64,000 bases of DNA from Eutrigla gurnardus (Eukaryota; Chordata; Actinopteri; Perciformes; Triglidae), in NCBI GenBank assembly GCA_963514095.1, contig OY741270.1:19070554-19134553 (forward strand), given 5' to 3'. Each line of letters opens with the position of its first letter. Within the stretch, counting starts at the first letter, position 1. Positions 12,363-24,839 of this stretch are shown here, piece by piece. The position numbers and the translations under genes were made by a program. The notes below the pieces were generated by a model. That model had not been told where the DNA came from, did not search any database, and was given only the letters and a program-made list of their open reading frames with translations.

Positions 12363-15129
12363 CTGTTTACTCCATTTTGTTCTTTACTTTTTGACTCCTT
12401 TCTTCGTCACGGTCGACTGCAGGCCTGCTCTTGCACTGACTCCCCGACGGAGAAGCCAGCTGTCTGATGTGGTCTGGAGACTTGTTGGCAGTGAGCAGTT
12501 AAACAAGTGATTTAAGGAAACATTCAAACCGAGTAACCCGGTGTCACTTCTTCTTTACAAAACATCCTTCAGAGATCAGTACAGAGATAAGATGGGGTAC
12601 AAATATTTTACAGGAAGTATGAAGTATGAACTTGTTTTTATAATTTCGAAAATCTAAAAAGTGTTAAAAACTTTACAAGATGCAAAACTATTAAAAGTGA
12701 TTTAAATTTCATTTTCAGATGATGCACCACAATCACACACAACTCTTCAGAGCTTGAATAAACCGTTCAAACCTACCTGCTGTGCCTCAGGCAAGAGTTC
12801 AGGCAACCCATATAGTTGGCAATACCATTTCCATTTTTTTATTAATTAATTCACTCCATGAAATTTTAAGGAATTCAATTAAAGTCCTACAAAATATATG
12901 GAAAATCATAGACAATTTAAAGTCTAGTGTAGCGAATATTAATAATATATAATGAATCAATGCTTTTCTCATATATGCCGGGTTATCATGGATCTGTGGA
13001 GTATGATCTTGCACCAAACGTTCAGCTGAAACAACAGCATTTGATGCCAACACTGTGTTTCATAACTCCAATGAAAACATGTGATTAAGGCTTTAGTTAT
13101 TATTTATTTTATTTTTTAGCTATGACATATTATTTATCCTGTACGCTGCTGGACCTGGGTTACGAATTTTCTTCCCTCATGTCTTTGAATGACAAAAGAC
13201 GAAGCCAATGTTTTTGGTTTTGTTTCAGAACGGCGATTTCACATCAAATGCATGGGCTCCCGTTGGGACAAGCCTCGCAAGTGTTTTCTGACAAGAGCTA
13301 ATTGAGAGTTAAATTCAGCACCACCGTGTGCTGTATCAACGACCTGAAAACGACCAGTGCACGAGGATGCTCTTTCACAGTCAGCAGTGCAGTTCAGGAT
13401 ACATGACGATTGCTCTCAACAGGAAAGAACATTAACATCCTGTTTATGGTCAAATCTCATCATACAAGACTTTCTTGCCTTTACAGTAGTTTCCGTTCAT
13501 ATTCTAAGAGCACCTGCTTCAAGGGATAAACAATTACATCTAGATATAATGTACCAATATGTTTAAGGCCTCAAGTACTGCTCTGTGGATATGAGTTTGA
13601 ATAAAGTTTCCAATTTCACTATCTTTCACTTTCAGTGAAAAATGCATTTTGACTCTCCAACACAACCAGGTCATGTGCTTTAAAGTCTATATTTGAATTG
13701 CTACTCACACACCACAGGCGAAGAACCAAGATATCTGTCATTAGACTTGTCCCTCTTAGATGAAGAGTCTCTTGTCCACAGTAGGCCAGTTGGCTATAAA
13801 TAGTAATGGTTAATAGGTTGGGAAATCCCATGGCATCAGCTCTACTTTTGAGCTGCTTGTGTGAATATTAGCCAGCACCGTGGCAGCTTCTGCAGCTCAG
13901 CTTCACGTTCCCATTGTTGCATCGCTGACGTGGAGCAGCAAAAATACCAGGATTAAACAAGTCGTGCTCATCTGCAATAGCGGACAATATAAATTCTGCA
14001 TTTAAACATGCAATAATTTCCTAAAAAAAAAACAGAATATATAGACTGATACAAAAATTATCCATCTCAATAGTCACTGCTGAATGTGCAGAGACCCTGC
14101 CCTGTAGCAGTTTTTAGTCTTTTCTTCGTATTTTGCTGTGGTCGGGATTCAACTGGGCATCAGCAACAAGCATTTGGATGCTACCAGCCAATGAGCAGCA
14201 GCTTTGTTGTGCCTCTTGCATACCGAGGCTCACAGACCTCACAGGCCTGACCACAGGCCTGGAACACAGAGAGAGCAGGTAGGCTAGCAGCGTGCCTTTG
14301 GCTGCATTCATTCAAAATCTATTTGTGAGGAGCTGTTCGTAAAGGAGGTGTGGATGCGGGTTAGAATGTAACCAGTGAAACAATCAGAAAATAGTGTTTA
14401 TTCTTCACGGCTTTGTTCTCACTAATCTCTCTCTCCATTCACTCTCTAGCTCGCTTGACCATTGTGCCACTCTCTCTCCCTGGCGCCGACCATTGAGCAG
14501 GAGATAAGGGGCGATTTTGGATGCTGTGCTTTTCAAACAGCAACTGACAAAGTGACTACATGTATGAACATATTCATCTACATTTTCTGCTAGAATCCGA
14601 CTGCATAGGGCGAAGGAGAGCATTTTCAGCCTCTTTTTTTTTTATTTCTGGTGTCTCATTGCACGATTTAACTAGGATGCCAGTCATAGCTTTAGTCGCT
14701 GAAGGGACATTCCAGAGTGAAACCTGATCCTCCTAAGGATGTACACCTACAGTCAGGACAGCACAATCCATCACCCAGTGCCTAGAGTGTGTCTTTTTGT
14801 CCCTGTAAGATATGCTAAAGATAGGCAAAATATATGTTATTCTCTAAAGGCAGACATATTTGAGATAATAGTTTGCATATTACCACTCAGAATGGACATA
14901 TTGACATGGTCTCAGGGTATAAATATCTTGGCCGATATAAATATCACATCAAAAAGTGACATTTAAATTACACATTGACACTTGTCACCAAGCTACAACA
15001 AAACAAAAAAGGAATGTTCTTAAAGAGACAGGGAAAAGTTCCTGTGTTCAGTAAAAGCAAATAACTGAGGGTATCTTCTTGGCTGTCTTGGATTATGGTG
15101 ACGTTATCTATACACATGACGTTATCCAT

Positions 15130-15657
15130 ACCCATACCCTCCAATCATCTCATCCAGAATGCTGCTGCCAGAGTCCTGACAGGAAATGGATGTCACACCT
15201 GTTCTTAAATCACTGCACCGGCTTCCTGTGTGTAAAAGGATAGCTTTTAAAATCATGTTGGTCTACAAGGCATTGAATGGTCTTGGGGCCTAAATTCAAT
15301 TTTACTTGTTCGTTATGAAGCCTCCAGGCTCCTCAGGGTTCCCAGGATCAGAACCAAGCAGGGCGAGGCAGCATTTACATATGCTCCCTACCTGTGGAAC
15401 AAACTCCCTGAACACCTGAGCTGTGCAGCTCATCAAAATCAGGGCTGAAAACACTACAGCTTTCCCATAAATTTAAAAGATATCCAATTGTATATCGTCA
15501 GCTATTTAATCTGCTAGTTTTATTGTTTCTAAATCCCACTTTTACTGTTTTTATTACATGTTATTTTCTTTGCTATTTATGTATTTCTCAGCCTCTGTAA
15601 AGCAATGTTATTGCCTTGTGTATGAATGGTGCTAAATAAACTCGCCTTGTCTTGTCT
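15130..15657 (+). mobile_element. L2-type LINE 3' remnant, broken ORF2 end
   Basis: Degenerate 3' end of a non-LTR retrotransposon. Frames read, in pieces, the end of an L2-clade reverse transcriptase ORF: a segment like HLIQNAAARVLTG near 15145, then after a frame change VLKSLHRLPVCKRIAFKIM near 15200, and a YLWNKLPEHL block near 15390. Frameshifts and stops separate the blocks. The tail near 15600-15657 shows the typical fish L2-family 3' end, with a GTGCTAAATAAA-like stretch followed by short CTTGT repeats. It is dead: there is no 5' part and no intact ORF. It ends about 300 bp before the ywhaq promoter region. Family assignment is from recalled consensus, not a search. Confidence 0.8.
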
Positions 15658-15959
15658 CAGCCCTAAGATTTATTACCAATGACAGTTATACTACTCATCA
15701 TTGCATCTAGGAAGAACAGGGTGTTTTTTTTAAGGGGGCATTGAAAAGTTGCATATGGCTATAGATCATGTTGAATCATTTTTGGACAACAATGGAGGTT
15801 TATGGCACAGCCAAATACAATCTGACTATGCAGACAATAGGCCTACTTGTTGAATACATTCATTATTGGTGTTGGTTCTTGTGTTTTCAGTGGATGTACA
15901 ATGTTAAAGCTATAACATATGACCAGATAATACACATTTAAGAAAGATTAATGTCTGTT

Positions 15960-16339
15960 GAGTGCCACACCCGCCTACAGTGCCTACAGCGTGTGAAAAC
16001 GGGGAGTGATTGGATGAACATCACCATGGCAATGCAATGACGTCTTCATCCCTTGCTCTAATTGGAGGAAACCCCGTGGCCCCAGCCGCTGCAGTGTTCC
16101 GGTCTGTCAAACTTCCTATTTAGGACCGCCTCTTTCCCCCGCGCTAAACAATCACTGGTTGACGTCGTCGAACATTCCTGTCCATCAAGTGAGATTACGA
16201 TATATGATTGGACAGTGGACATAAAGACGGACTGCCCCGTTTGAGCACGTTAAGCAGTATTTCCCCTGCTATTACAATTCTTTGCCTTTCCGACCAACCT
16301 CTCAAATCAGATCAATTTGTGGAACACATTTGAACCTCG
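15960..16339 (+). promoter_or_regulatory. ywhaq: ywhaq promoter and non-coding first exon
   Basis: GC-richer block just before the gene, with three inverted CCAAT boxes (ATTGG at 16009, 16061 and 16207) and two CRE-type TGACGTC cores (16038 and 16160). No TATA box is evident. A consensus splice donor (G|GTAGGT) at 16340 marks the end of a non-coding first exon that joins the acceptor at 16895, just ahead of the coding exon. The exact transcription start is not visible. The CCAAT plus CRE content fits a housekeeping 14-3-3 promoter; factor binding is inference. Confidence 0.6.
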
Positions 16340-16895
16340 GTAGGTCTTAAACGATTAATACTTTTATTTTCCCGTTCCTTTACGAATATGTTCGCAGGGC
16401 GGTCGCCTGGCTGTCAAATTGTGGTTCGTTTCGTTTTTTTGAGTAGCGCTAATGTGAGATGTTTTATTGAAAGGAGTGGCCGATGTAGCTAACGCCAACT
16501 AGCTTCTGCTAACCCGCTAGCTAGCTGCACCAGACAGCTTTGTGGCGCGTTGCCGTGCGGAACGGGCTTGCCAGCAGATCTATTCTTCCGACGCTTGTAG
16601 CCAACCGCAGTTTAGAAACCGTTTATAGCGACCGTTTATTCGTCGTTTTACACTGCAACACTGCAGTTTATCTGAAGGTATTTACGTTAATGAAGGTCTG
16701 ATTTTTAATTGCAGATAAACGTTTCTGGTAAAGTTAACCGTTTTTTCGCTTGAAGCAATTTAATGACTGCTGTTGCCTAAAATGTGCCATTTAACAGTTC
16801 AAAACGTACCAGGCGGATACATGTTAATTCATGTCATGGCAAAACGTTATAGTTTTATCGACACCTACTAATTTGTATCTACTTCTTTTCCGCAG
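16340..16895 (+). other. ywhaq: ywhaq intron 1 (within 5' UTR)
   Basis: Intron with GTAGGT donor and a pyrimidine-rich TTTTCCGCAG acceptor. The exonic leader that follows (16896-17007) contains no ATG before the start codon at 17008. Confidence 0.6.
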
Positions 16896-17007
16896 CTTGT
16901 CACGTTACTCTGGGGAAAACGTCATTGTTCCCTCGCCACACTCGTTCATCAACTCAACAACCTTTGTCACATAACCTCGGACTTATCAGTCCTCAATAAT
17001 ATAAACT

Positions 17008-20000
17008 ATGGAAAGAACGGATCTTATTCAGAAGGCCAAGCTGGCGGAGCAGGCTGAGCGTTACGAGGACATGGCGGAGAACATGAAGGAGGTTACAGAG
17101 ATGGGAGAAGAGCTGTCAAACGAGGAGAGGAACCTGCTATCCGTCGCCTACAAAAACGTGGTTGGGGCGAGGCGCTCCTCATGGAGGGTGCTGTCCAGTA
17201 TGGGACAGAAGGCGGATGGCAGTGAGAAGAAGCAGCAGTTGGTCAAGGAGTATCGGGAGAAGGTGGAGAAGGAGCTGCAAGACATCTGCAACAACGTTCT
17301 GGTAAATCCCCCTTTTTTTTACCCAGAAGTCTAACACATTGATCCATGTTACCTGAAACTGGAGACCCCCTTCCCAGAAAAAATATTGTTAACGCAGAGC
17401 TATATTATATATATCAATGCATCACTATCATTTAATCAGGTTTAAACAGTGATGGCTATAACTGTAATGTGGCTTAATTAAAAGTAATAATTATTCCGAA
17501 CCACTGCGGGGTTACAGTTAACATGTCCGCATTAAGTCTTTCACAGATGTCTGACATCATGACTCATCTGTAACATCTGTGAGACATGATTTATTTTAAT
17601 TAAATACTGTGTGTCAAATGGCATCTGCCCTGTTTGCTGTGAGCTCCTCTTTTGTATAAATGTGGCCGTAGAGATCAAGGAAGTATTATATACTCCTCCC
17701 ACAGTTTCTGCCTTTAGGGAATCTGGATTTAGAACAGTGGGCTTGAAACATTTTGAGGGCGTGAACTGACAAAAGGTCATAGCGACAACACCAGCAAGGT
17801 GTGTCTGAATGGGTGGAGAGTATTCAGGACACACACAGGAGAGGTACGTGGTACAATCTGTGCTCTGTTGAGCTGTGCTATGTTCAGTATCCATGCTGTC
17901 CCATCTGGTAGATAGAAGCTTAATGTGGGAAGCCAAGTGCAATAATTTACACGCCTAAACGACTCGTACACTTCCTAAAGCCCAGTTTGTACAGATCATC
18001 ATAAATGCCACCCTCCTGCAATCCACTTACCAAAACCATCTACTGCATAAAACATGGACGTATTCTCTGTTACGTCACTCGTGGTTTCTGAAGAGGCAAA
18101 GTGGCGTCAGCATCCTGGGAGCGACGACACAGGCTTATCCAAAAATGGGCAAAGAGGCAGAGTGGGATAGGCTGAAAGAAGTCTGGTTTTTCAAACACAC
18201 CCAAATAGCTTGAAGCTACCAAGCTAGCTCAGGCGAAGAAGCTAGGCTATATGCTACTCTGTTGCTTGCCAGCTAATGTTTAACCTGTGGTCTTGTTGCT
18301 CCTGGTTGTCAGTTGTTCCTAGTGCTAGCATACGAATAATATAATATTAACGTTAGAATTAATCTCACAGAAACAAACTGGACCGTATGACTTTTCAATT
18401 TGTCTCATGAAATTGCACATTGTAATAGTACAACTCCAGCGAAATACAATCCCATCAGCTCCTTCTATTTGTGCATTAACTTTATTGACCATAAAGCACA
18501 CACCATCTCATTTTTAGACATTACACTGCACTTTTTAAGGCGTTCCTGGAATACTGGGTGTGGTGGGGGTAATACTTTCACCTCATTTAATCGAATGCAA
18601 CAGCACAGAATGGAGCTTTGCATTATTTCAAGCCTGCTTTTGATGCTGGATTAGAGGAGATCTGGGTGGAAGCTTGAGATAATTTCCCTGAGCTGCTGTC
18701 TTTAAAAATGCTCTGCAAAGTTGCAGGAGCCATTTATTTTCATCCAGCTTTCCATATGTGTTCCTGAGAATATGCACTCGCACAACTTTCACTCAGCTTT
18801 CAGTATCTTTGCTAGTGAGTGTTCAATAAGGGTTTGTCAGCAGAGGAGGGTGTGTCAGTCCTCATGCCTTAACTTGTCTGCAGGCGCCTGACTGGTTGTG
18901 ATGCACCCGCAATAGACAACTAAGCTGTGGGTGTTCCCTCTGTCTAGATTTCCTGCACAGCAGACTGTGAAAGCAGGCTGACTTGCATCTCAGCTAAAAG
19001 CAGGTCTGGTGGCAGCAGGGTCTTAGGGATGTTGGGCTTCGGTTACTACACAGGATGTGAATGTAGGGCTTGTAAAGCCAGCTAAGCAAATTCAGGCTAT
19101 TCGCTATTCATCAAAACATGATACTGTAGACCTTGACATCTGAAGCTTCAGAGCAGATCAAATATGACAAAAATGTTCCAATTGAATTTTCAGAATAGGC
19201 TTGTCTGATATTCATCAAACAATTGAAAGTTATCATAAAAATGGCCTTTTATTAGTAGGCCATAGGCCCCCTTTGTGTTACCTCATTCGGCAATAGATAG
19301 TGATTTAACAGACATTTTTTTAAATGGAGTCTTTGAGATTTATCTTACTGTTTAGGCTTTCTTGTCAGTACTGGAGAATGAAATCAGACCTTTGTGTGAA
19401 AGCACTGAGAGTGGGGCTACCCCTCATCTAGTCTATTGTGCAGAGCATGTAGTGAAAGACGGATGCTTAACACTTGAGACATGCGCATGTTTCGGCTGAG
19501 CCAATCTTTGTGTCAGTAAATGACTGGGGAGTGGCTGCAGGGGTGGGTTTGGCTCAGACAAGGGCAGCTTCTTTCTCCCCAGGGTTTGGAAGGGAAAGCT
19601 CTTTACTTTTACTTAACAAAAATCCAAGTTAAAGGCTAAAGAGGATGTTTATATCTATTCTAAATCCCATATTGCCTCTCGGTCAGAACTGTTGTTTGGT
19701 TGATGAACAAGCATTTTTCTTCTGTGTTATTGGTTAATCTATTCTCTCAATCGTTTAACTTGAGCATAAGCCATGGTTTTACTGACACAGATTAGCCCTG
19801 GTAATCTTCCCATGTCTATTCAAAGACAGAGCCTGAAGTGTTCTCACAGGATATGATTTGTTTTGTATTTTAGCTAGATTACATCTTATTTTACTACTAT
19901 TACGATGTTTAAATCTTGTTGCTGTTTTAAGCAACTATCAGTGTTGCCCACACGCGCTTTCTTAAATCAATTATTAAATAATACTGCAGATGAGGTGCCC

Positions 20001-23000
20001 CACTGTGTATTATATACAGCTCCATTGCTTCACTGTCATAAGTGGAAAAATATATAGTGAGTGCTTAATTGCTACACTTTTTCAAATAACTGAAAAATAT
20101 ACAGTGCTCCATTGCCAACACTGTGTCAAATAATTGAAAATATATATACAGTGAGTGCGCCATTGCTACACTTCAAGTGACTGCTCCACAGCATACTTGT
20201 AGCAAAGTTTGATTTTATTTGTGAATTCAGCCAGCCGTCTTCTCTGCGGGGAAGACGATCCTTCCTGCGCATGAGCATTGAGTGTGCACGGAAAGGAGGG
20301 GCTATTCACAGACTGGTCCGAGAGAGAGCAAGACAGCACGAAAGCAGGGGGGAGGGGCTGATGCGTTGCACGCAGCCCTACAATTAAATACGCTTTTACC
20401 CATTCTAAATGGTTAGAAAAAATTAAATCAATATGTGGCGGTCAAAGTTGATATTCTGGCAGGCGGGCGTGCATGCATGTGTATAATAGTGCTATGTGGA
20501 GATGAATAAACGATATTCATATTTCAAAATCACGTTGAAACGGAATCAATTCGTGATGCTCGGTGTTGATTCTGTGGCGCTGTGCCACACATTGGTCTAT
20601 GTATGGGAAACACTGACTATGCCTTTTCAGCTGCAGTTCAGTAGGGAAGGGAATAACTATGCCTAGTCATAAATTCGGCAATAAGACGCTATACAGTGCT
20701 GACAGGAAGACAGTGCTTTCAGACAGGCCTGGCCTGATTCAAAACAAATTGGAGAGACTTCAGCTGAAATGGACACAGAGCAAAATATTTAATCTATATG
20801 ACAGTGGGTGAGCACATGCACTAAACTCCTGATGAAGCAGAACTGTATTCTTCCATATTTGAGCTTAGCAGCTATGGAGGGCATAGTGAGTAGTGCTCTC
20901 TGGTGGATGGAGGCTAATGGGACACTTGCAAAATCAGTGAGCCCCATCTATTAAAAGTAGACTAAAAGTGTAACGTGGTTGTGTTTGTTGTCTCATTAAT
21001 TTGTGCCCAATTTGCCACCTTTGGAAACTATTACATATAGTGTCTTCTGTTTCATTGAATGCTTTTATCAGTATTCTTCACATTTGGCTTATCCTCTGTA
21101 CAATCTGACTGGTCAATTGTTTGATATTTGCTCAGTGCATCTAATTAAAATTAAATTTTCTGTCCTCACAGAAACTGCTGGATAATTTTTTAATTAAAAA
21201 CTCCACAAACCCTGAGAGCAAAGTCTTCTATCTAAAGATGAAGGGGGACTACTATAGATACCTTGCTGAAGTTGCCTCTGGAGAAGAGAAATCAAGTAAG
21301 TTCACTCAAGTGTGTATGTATGTATGTGTTTGTGTATATGTGTATGTATATATATCGTTTGTTTTTTTTTTCACACAAAAAAAGGAACATCTACAAACGC
21401 AACCCACATTCAAAGAGACCTACTGCAAATAAGAATGTGTCAGATTTTATCTTGAAGCTAAGAGCTAGAAATGACGTCAACTAGGGCAATGCATCACAGC
21501 CCTGTAACCACAGGGCCCCATCTCACAGGATGGTGTAACAGGAGTGTGTAGCACCAAATTGGCCTGCAGTGTACACATGAAAAATTGTGGGCTGAGTCGT
21601 GCTGTGTCGTTACCATTCGTATCTATACAACCTATGTGTTGGTTGAATTGTTTTACTGCAGCACAAAATTGTTTGTTACTTAATTGAGTACCAGGTCAAT
21701 GTATTTAACTTTAAAATGTAGCCTCAAAAATGTAGTGTGACTATACCAATTATTTCGCAATTCAATAGATTGCGTTGTCATTTTTTTCCCCAATATTGTA
21801 CAGCCCTAGTATAGTTCATGTTTTTTTATTCGTTTAGTGATGGTGGTCTATGACTATCGGGCTTTGACTACACAGACAAAACTGCAGAATTTGGATTTTG
21901 TCTTTTCATAGGTTTTGTTGACAATAAGAAAATAAAGAATTGCGAGTTCACACTGGAAGTGGTTGCGCCACATTATGTAAAGTGCTGCACGAGCAGTAGT
22001 TTTCTATAATCTGTGTGTGTCTGTCTCTCTGTTGGGACACAACTAACAAACAAACAACACATTTTGCTGCTTTAAGACTATTCTGTTTGATTCCTTCCTG
22101 TCTCCAGAGACCATTGAAAACTCCCAGCAATCGTACCAGGAAGCATTTGACATCAGCAAGACTGAGATGGAACCCACACATCCCATCCGCTTGGGCTTGG
22201 CACTTAACTTCTCAGTCTTCTACTACGAGATCCTCAACTCTCCACCAAAAGCCTGCGATTTGGCTAAAAATGTGTGCAGATTTTCTTACAAAAATCTTTC
22301 CTATGTCCATAGTTGTACTGTTTTGCAAGTATTAACATTTTCCTTTCTGCTTACAGGCATTCGATGATGCTATTTCAGAGCTCGACAAGCTAAATGAGGA
22401 GTCCTACAAAGACAGCACTCTTATCATGCAGCTCCTCAGAGACAACCTGACAGTGAGTGTTCTGTTCTCACATTGCACAAAAAATGCTTCACTGTGTAAA
22501 CAAATAGGTTCATGTTTCCTCTGTCTGTCTTGTGGTCTCACTATGCTTCAAACAAACTATTTTCTTGAAATGGCCTCACTTGAAGGCAAGGACAAAAGCC
22601 TGCTGTCATAGTAAGGAACCGCACAAATGGGTATAACAGTGCACACTTCCGGACAGTCTCTAATTGGAGGTGTTTATTTGAGTTAATATGGTAATGAAAT
22701 ACCTGGAATAATACCTGGAATTCCAAAAGGTTTTGGAAAACATTGCTCACACTACCAGGATTTGGCACAAAGAATATATTGGTGAAGTGAACTTGCAGAT
22801 GCACCATTGCCACTGCGTAGACACAGACCGTTTCAATGAGGAGGCTTTGTGCTAAACAACTTGTGTTGGAAGTTAGCAAAGGATACGATTGAATGATTAC
22901 CCAGTCCTACTGTGTACAAGTATACTTTGGTCTTCTTACGGTTCATTTTTACACATAATACCATATAAACGTTGCATGTCTTGTTCTTTGGAAAAAATTG

Positions 23001-23343
23001 TTCAACCCTTGTTTAATTTTCTACATTCTGATGTGTGTCTAATGTATAATGACTGCCAGTTACAGAGATGCCCCTACAAAGTACAGCTTTAAGTTTTTGA
23101 AAACATGTAAAGTGGAGCTCAGATTGTCTTTGTACATTTGCACAAATTGCTGGTCATGATTTACAGACATTATGGGATTGTGCGTGTACATTATAAAGTA
23201 CATTTTAACAGTATAACTCATCAGTATTCCACTGTATTTTTTTAACACATCTGTTTTCCTCTCTCCAGTTATGGACATCAGACACCGCTGGTGAAGAGGG
23301 TGAGGGTGGAGAAGGACCGGAGGCCAGCGAGAATGACAACTAA
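17008..23343 (+). CDS. ywhaq: 14-3-3 theta (ywhaq), complete, five coding exons
   Basis: Cytosolic 14-3-3 adaptor that binds phospho-Ser/Thr client proteins as a dimer. Coding exons: 17008-17301, 21172-21295, 22108-22271, 22357-22452, 23269-23343. Lengths 294/124/164/96/75 join in frame to 250 codons (human theta has 245). The phosphopeptide pocket is intact: K49, R56, R127 and Y128. The segment TNPESKVFYLKMKGDY favours theta over beta or zeta, and the neighbour adam17 agrees with human synteny. Odd points: replacements at usually fixed positions (SSMGQK for SSIEQK, LDNFLIKNS for LDKYLIANA, LAKNAFDDA for LAKTAFDEA), a longer Glu/Gly-rich tail, and a weak exon-4 donor (GTGTGC) before an 85-bp intron. 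It may be one of two teleost duplicates. The start has no competing upstream ATG. Confidence 0.95.
18040..18330 (+). repeat. Probable teleost interspersed repeat copy
   Basis: The stretch beginning AAAACATGGACGTATTCTC and running into TTACGTCACTCGTGG matches, from memory, a common dispersed repeat of percomorph fishes (consensus about AACATGGACGTAGTCTCCGTGACGTCACCC). Boundaries are approximate; class unknown. Confidence 0.5.
19939..20615. mobile_element. Non-autonomous hAT-like DNA transposon
   Basis: A 677-bp segment starts with CAGTGTTGCCCACAC and ends with the near-reverse complement GTATGGGAAACACTG; 13 of the first 16 bases of the two ends agree. CAGTGTT..CCCA is typical of hAT terminal inverted repeats in fish. 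It has no transposase ORF. Both ends are bordered by ACTAT, but a clean 8-bp target duplication expected for hAT is not seen, so the insertion may be old or the boundaries imperfect. It lies in ywhaq intron 2. Confidence 0.5.
20021..20185. repeat. Degenerate ~50-bp minisatellite
   Basis: Three to four imperfect units sharing the order CCATTGC, ACACT, TCAAATAA(T/C)TGAAAA, ATATA, CAGTGAGTGC. Spacing between matching blocks is about 43-52 bp. It sits inside the hAT-like element. Confidence 0.7.
21700..21812. repeat. Probable AT-rich interspersed repeat end
   Basis: A TTATTTCGCAATTC block and a terminal CAATATTGTACAGCCCTA resemble the ends of abundant fish repeats that finish in CAGCCCTA. Only a fragment is recognised. 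Confidence 0.4.
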
Positions 23344-24350
23344 AAAAAGCATTAGCCTTCGATGTTGGGGTCATCTCCAAAAACACAAAAGGAAGAGAAA
23401 AAAAACAATCTTTTTACACATTCTTCATTCCTTATTGCTCCACTCAAACATTCTACCAATGAAACCCATTGCTGAAAAGTCATGTAAGGAAATAATTTAA
23501 AAAAGAAAATCATTCTTTTCACAATGTAGATTTGAACAACTGGTGAAAACGGAAACCCTTCATTTGTTTGATTTAGGTTTGTCCTGGCCTTCCCATTGTG
23601 CAGGTACAGCTGTAGAAAAGTAATTAATAGCTTGACATTGTATCCGACTCCTGGCTCAATTTAAAGGCAAGAGAACGTAAATCCCATCATTGGACAACTG
23701 GGATCTTAAATCCCATCAATTAAGACAGTTTGGATTTTTTTTTCCTATAAGAAATGTCAGATAAAAAAACTAGTTTCCCCCCATACATTTTTTTTTAAGT
23801 GCGTCTGTCTCTATAGTTATGTGGTACGGTTACAGCAGCTGAAGTCCAACTTCAAACAGGTGAAATGTTTCATACTGCAGGGAAAGCTAGTGCACTTTAC
23901 ATGCTGGCAACAAATTCTGTAATACAGCCAAGTAGTGCCAATTGGTTAATCCCTCACTTTCTGCCCTGGTTATGATGCCACTCTTTCACTTAAGCATGTC
24001 TGTTTTTGGGGGTGGGGAATGGTGGGACTCATCTGACCAAATGCAGGGACCTTTTTAATGGGAAGAAGACAATTCTGTCATGCATGTCTCTTGAGATATT
24101 ACACTGGAATGGTAACAAATGCTGTAACACACACAAGTCCAAGTGTCAAGTTTAGTAATTTTCAATGCAGGTTTGTACACATCCTACAAGTGGGTGATTC
24201 GTTGGTCTGTCCAGTGATTGTCATTAGAGATTTGGACCACTATTGTTTTGCTATTCATTCAATTGTAGTCCCCCAAAGCCTTGTGGAACTGTTTGAATCC
24301 CTATGTATCAGCTATGTTAACATGAATAAAACATTTTATAAACCAAGGCA
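23344..24350 (+). other. ywhaq: ywhaq 3' UTR
   Basis: AT-rich untranslated tail after the TAA stop, running to the polyA signal at 24325. A 148-codon open frame overlapping its end (24058-24504) crosses the polyA site and has no recognisable domain. Confidence 0.75.
24325..24330 (+). terminator. ywhaq: ywhaq polyA signal
   Basis: Canonical AATAAA about 980 bp after the stop codon. Cleavage would be expected near 24345-24355, followed by T/GT-rich sequence. Confidence 0.7.
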
Positions 24351-24839
24351 TTTTTGGTCTTACTGTTTATTTTATTTGCTTGATGTATTGTGGATGTTTG
24401 CGAATTCCTATGATCTATTCTTGCTCTATTCTTGCATGACTTGCTGGTTAAATGGCTCGGACAACCTTGGACAGAAGTTACATTTAATATTTTTTGGAAA
24501 TTAATTGTTAGTGTTTAAAAAAATTAACATTTTTGGATGTCTTTCTGCTTATATTTGTATTTTAATTTTAGCGTTCTATTTCAAGTGGAAATGTAACATT
24601 TACTAAATTAAAATTGCAAGTTGAAAAGTTATACAATGGTTATTTAAATGGAAAAACAATTAAGGGAAAAGTTGTTGAATTAATTGTTTTGTTTTAACTG
24701 AATATGCAAATAGCACTTAAAGTCGACTAAACATTTTACACACAATTTATGACTATAACATGTAAACATGTAAACTGCCAGTAGTGGCCATTTCCCACAC
24801 TTCAGATGAAAGAACTGAAGAACCATTGGCCATTTTAGT

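Larger units (their letters stand above)
1..15120. other. Gene-free region upstream of ywhaq
   Basis: I see no exon with homology I can recognise on either strand in this 15 kb. All open frames are short (under about 125 codons), and many are translations of CA/GT, CT or GGA repeats. The region holds long microsatellites, one near-consensus CTCF-like site (485), an octamer palindrome (807), X-box-like sites (1657, 2745, 4432) and AT-rich stretches with homeodomain-type TAAT clusters (about 5310, 8580, 10500). In human the YWHAQ-TAF1B interval is also gene-poor, so a regulatory landscape is plausible; that is inference. A lncRNA cannot be excluded from sequence alone. Confidence 0.6.
17302..21171 (+). 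other. ywhaq: ywhaq intron 2 (3.9 kb)
   Basis: The largest intron of the gene. It contains a probable interspersed repeat (18040-18330), a hAT-like element with an internal minisatellite (19939-20615) and a weak CTCF-like site near 20898. No additional exon was recognised. Confidence 0.8.

Noticed and set aside
17302..17334. Read-through of ywhaq exon 2 past the donor
   Set aside because: The extra codons after NNVL are intronic; splicing to 21172 restores the 14-3-3 sequence.
24058..24504. 148-codon ORF over the ywhaq 3' UTR
   Set aside because: It crosses the ywhaq polyA site, has no recognisable domain and is AT-rich like the UTR.
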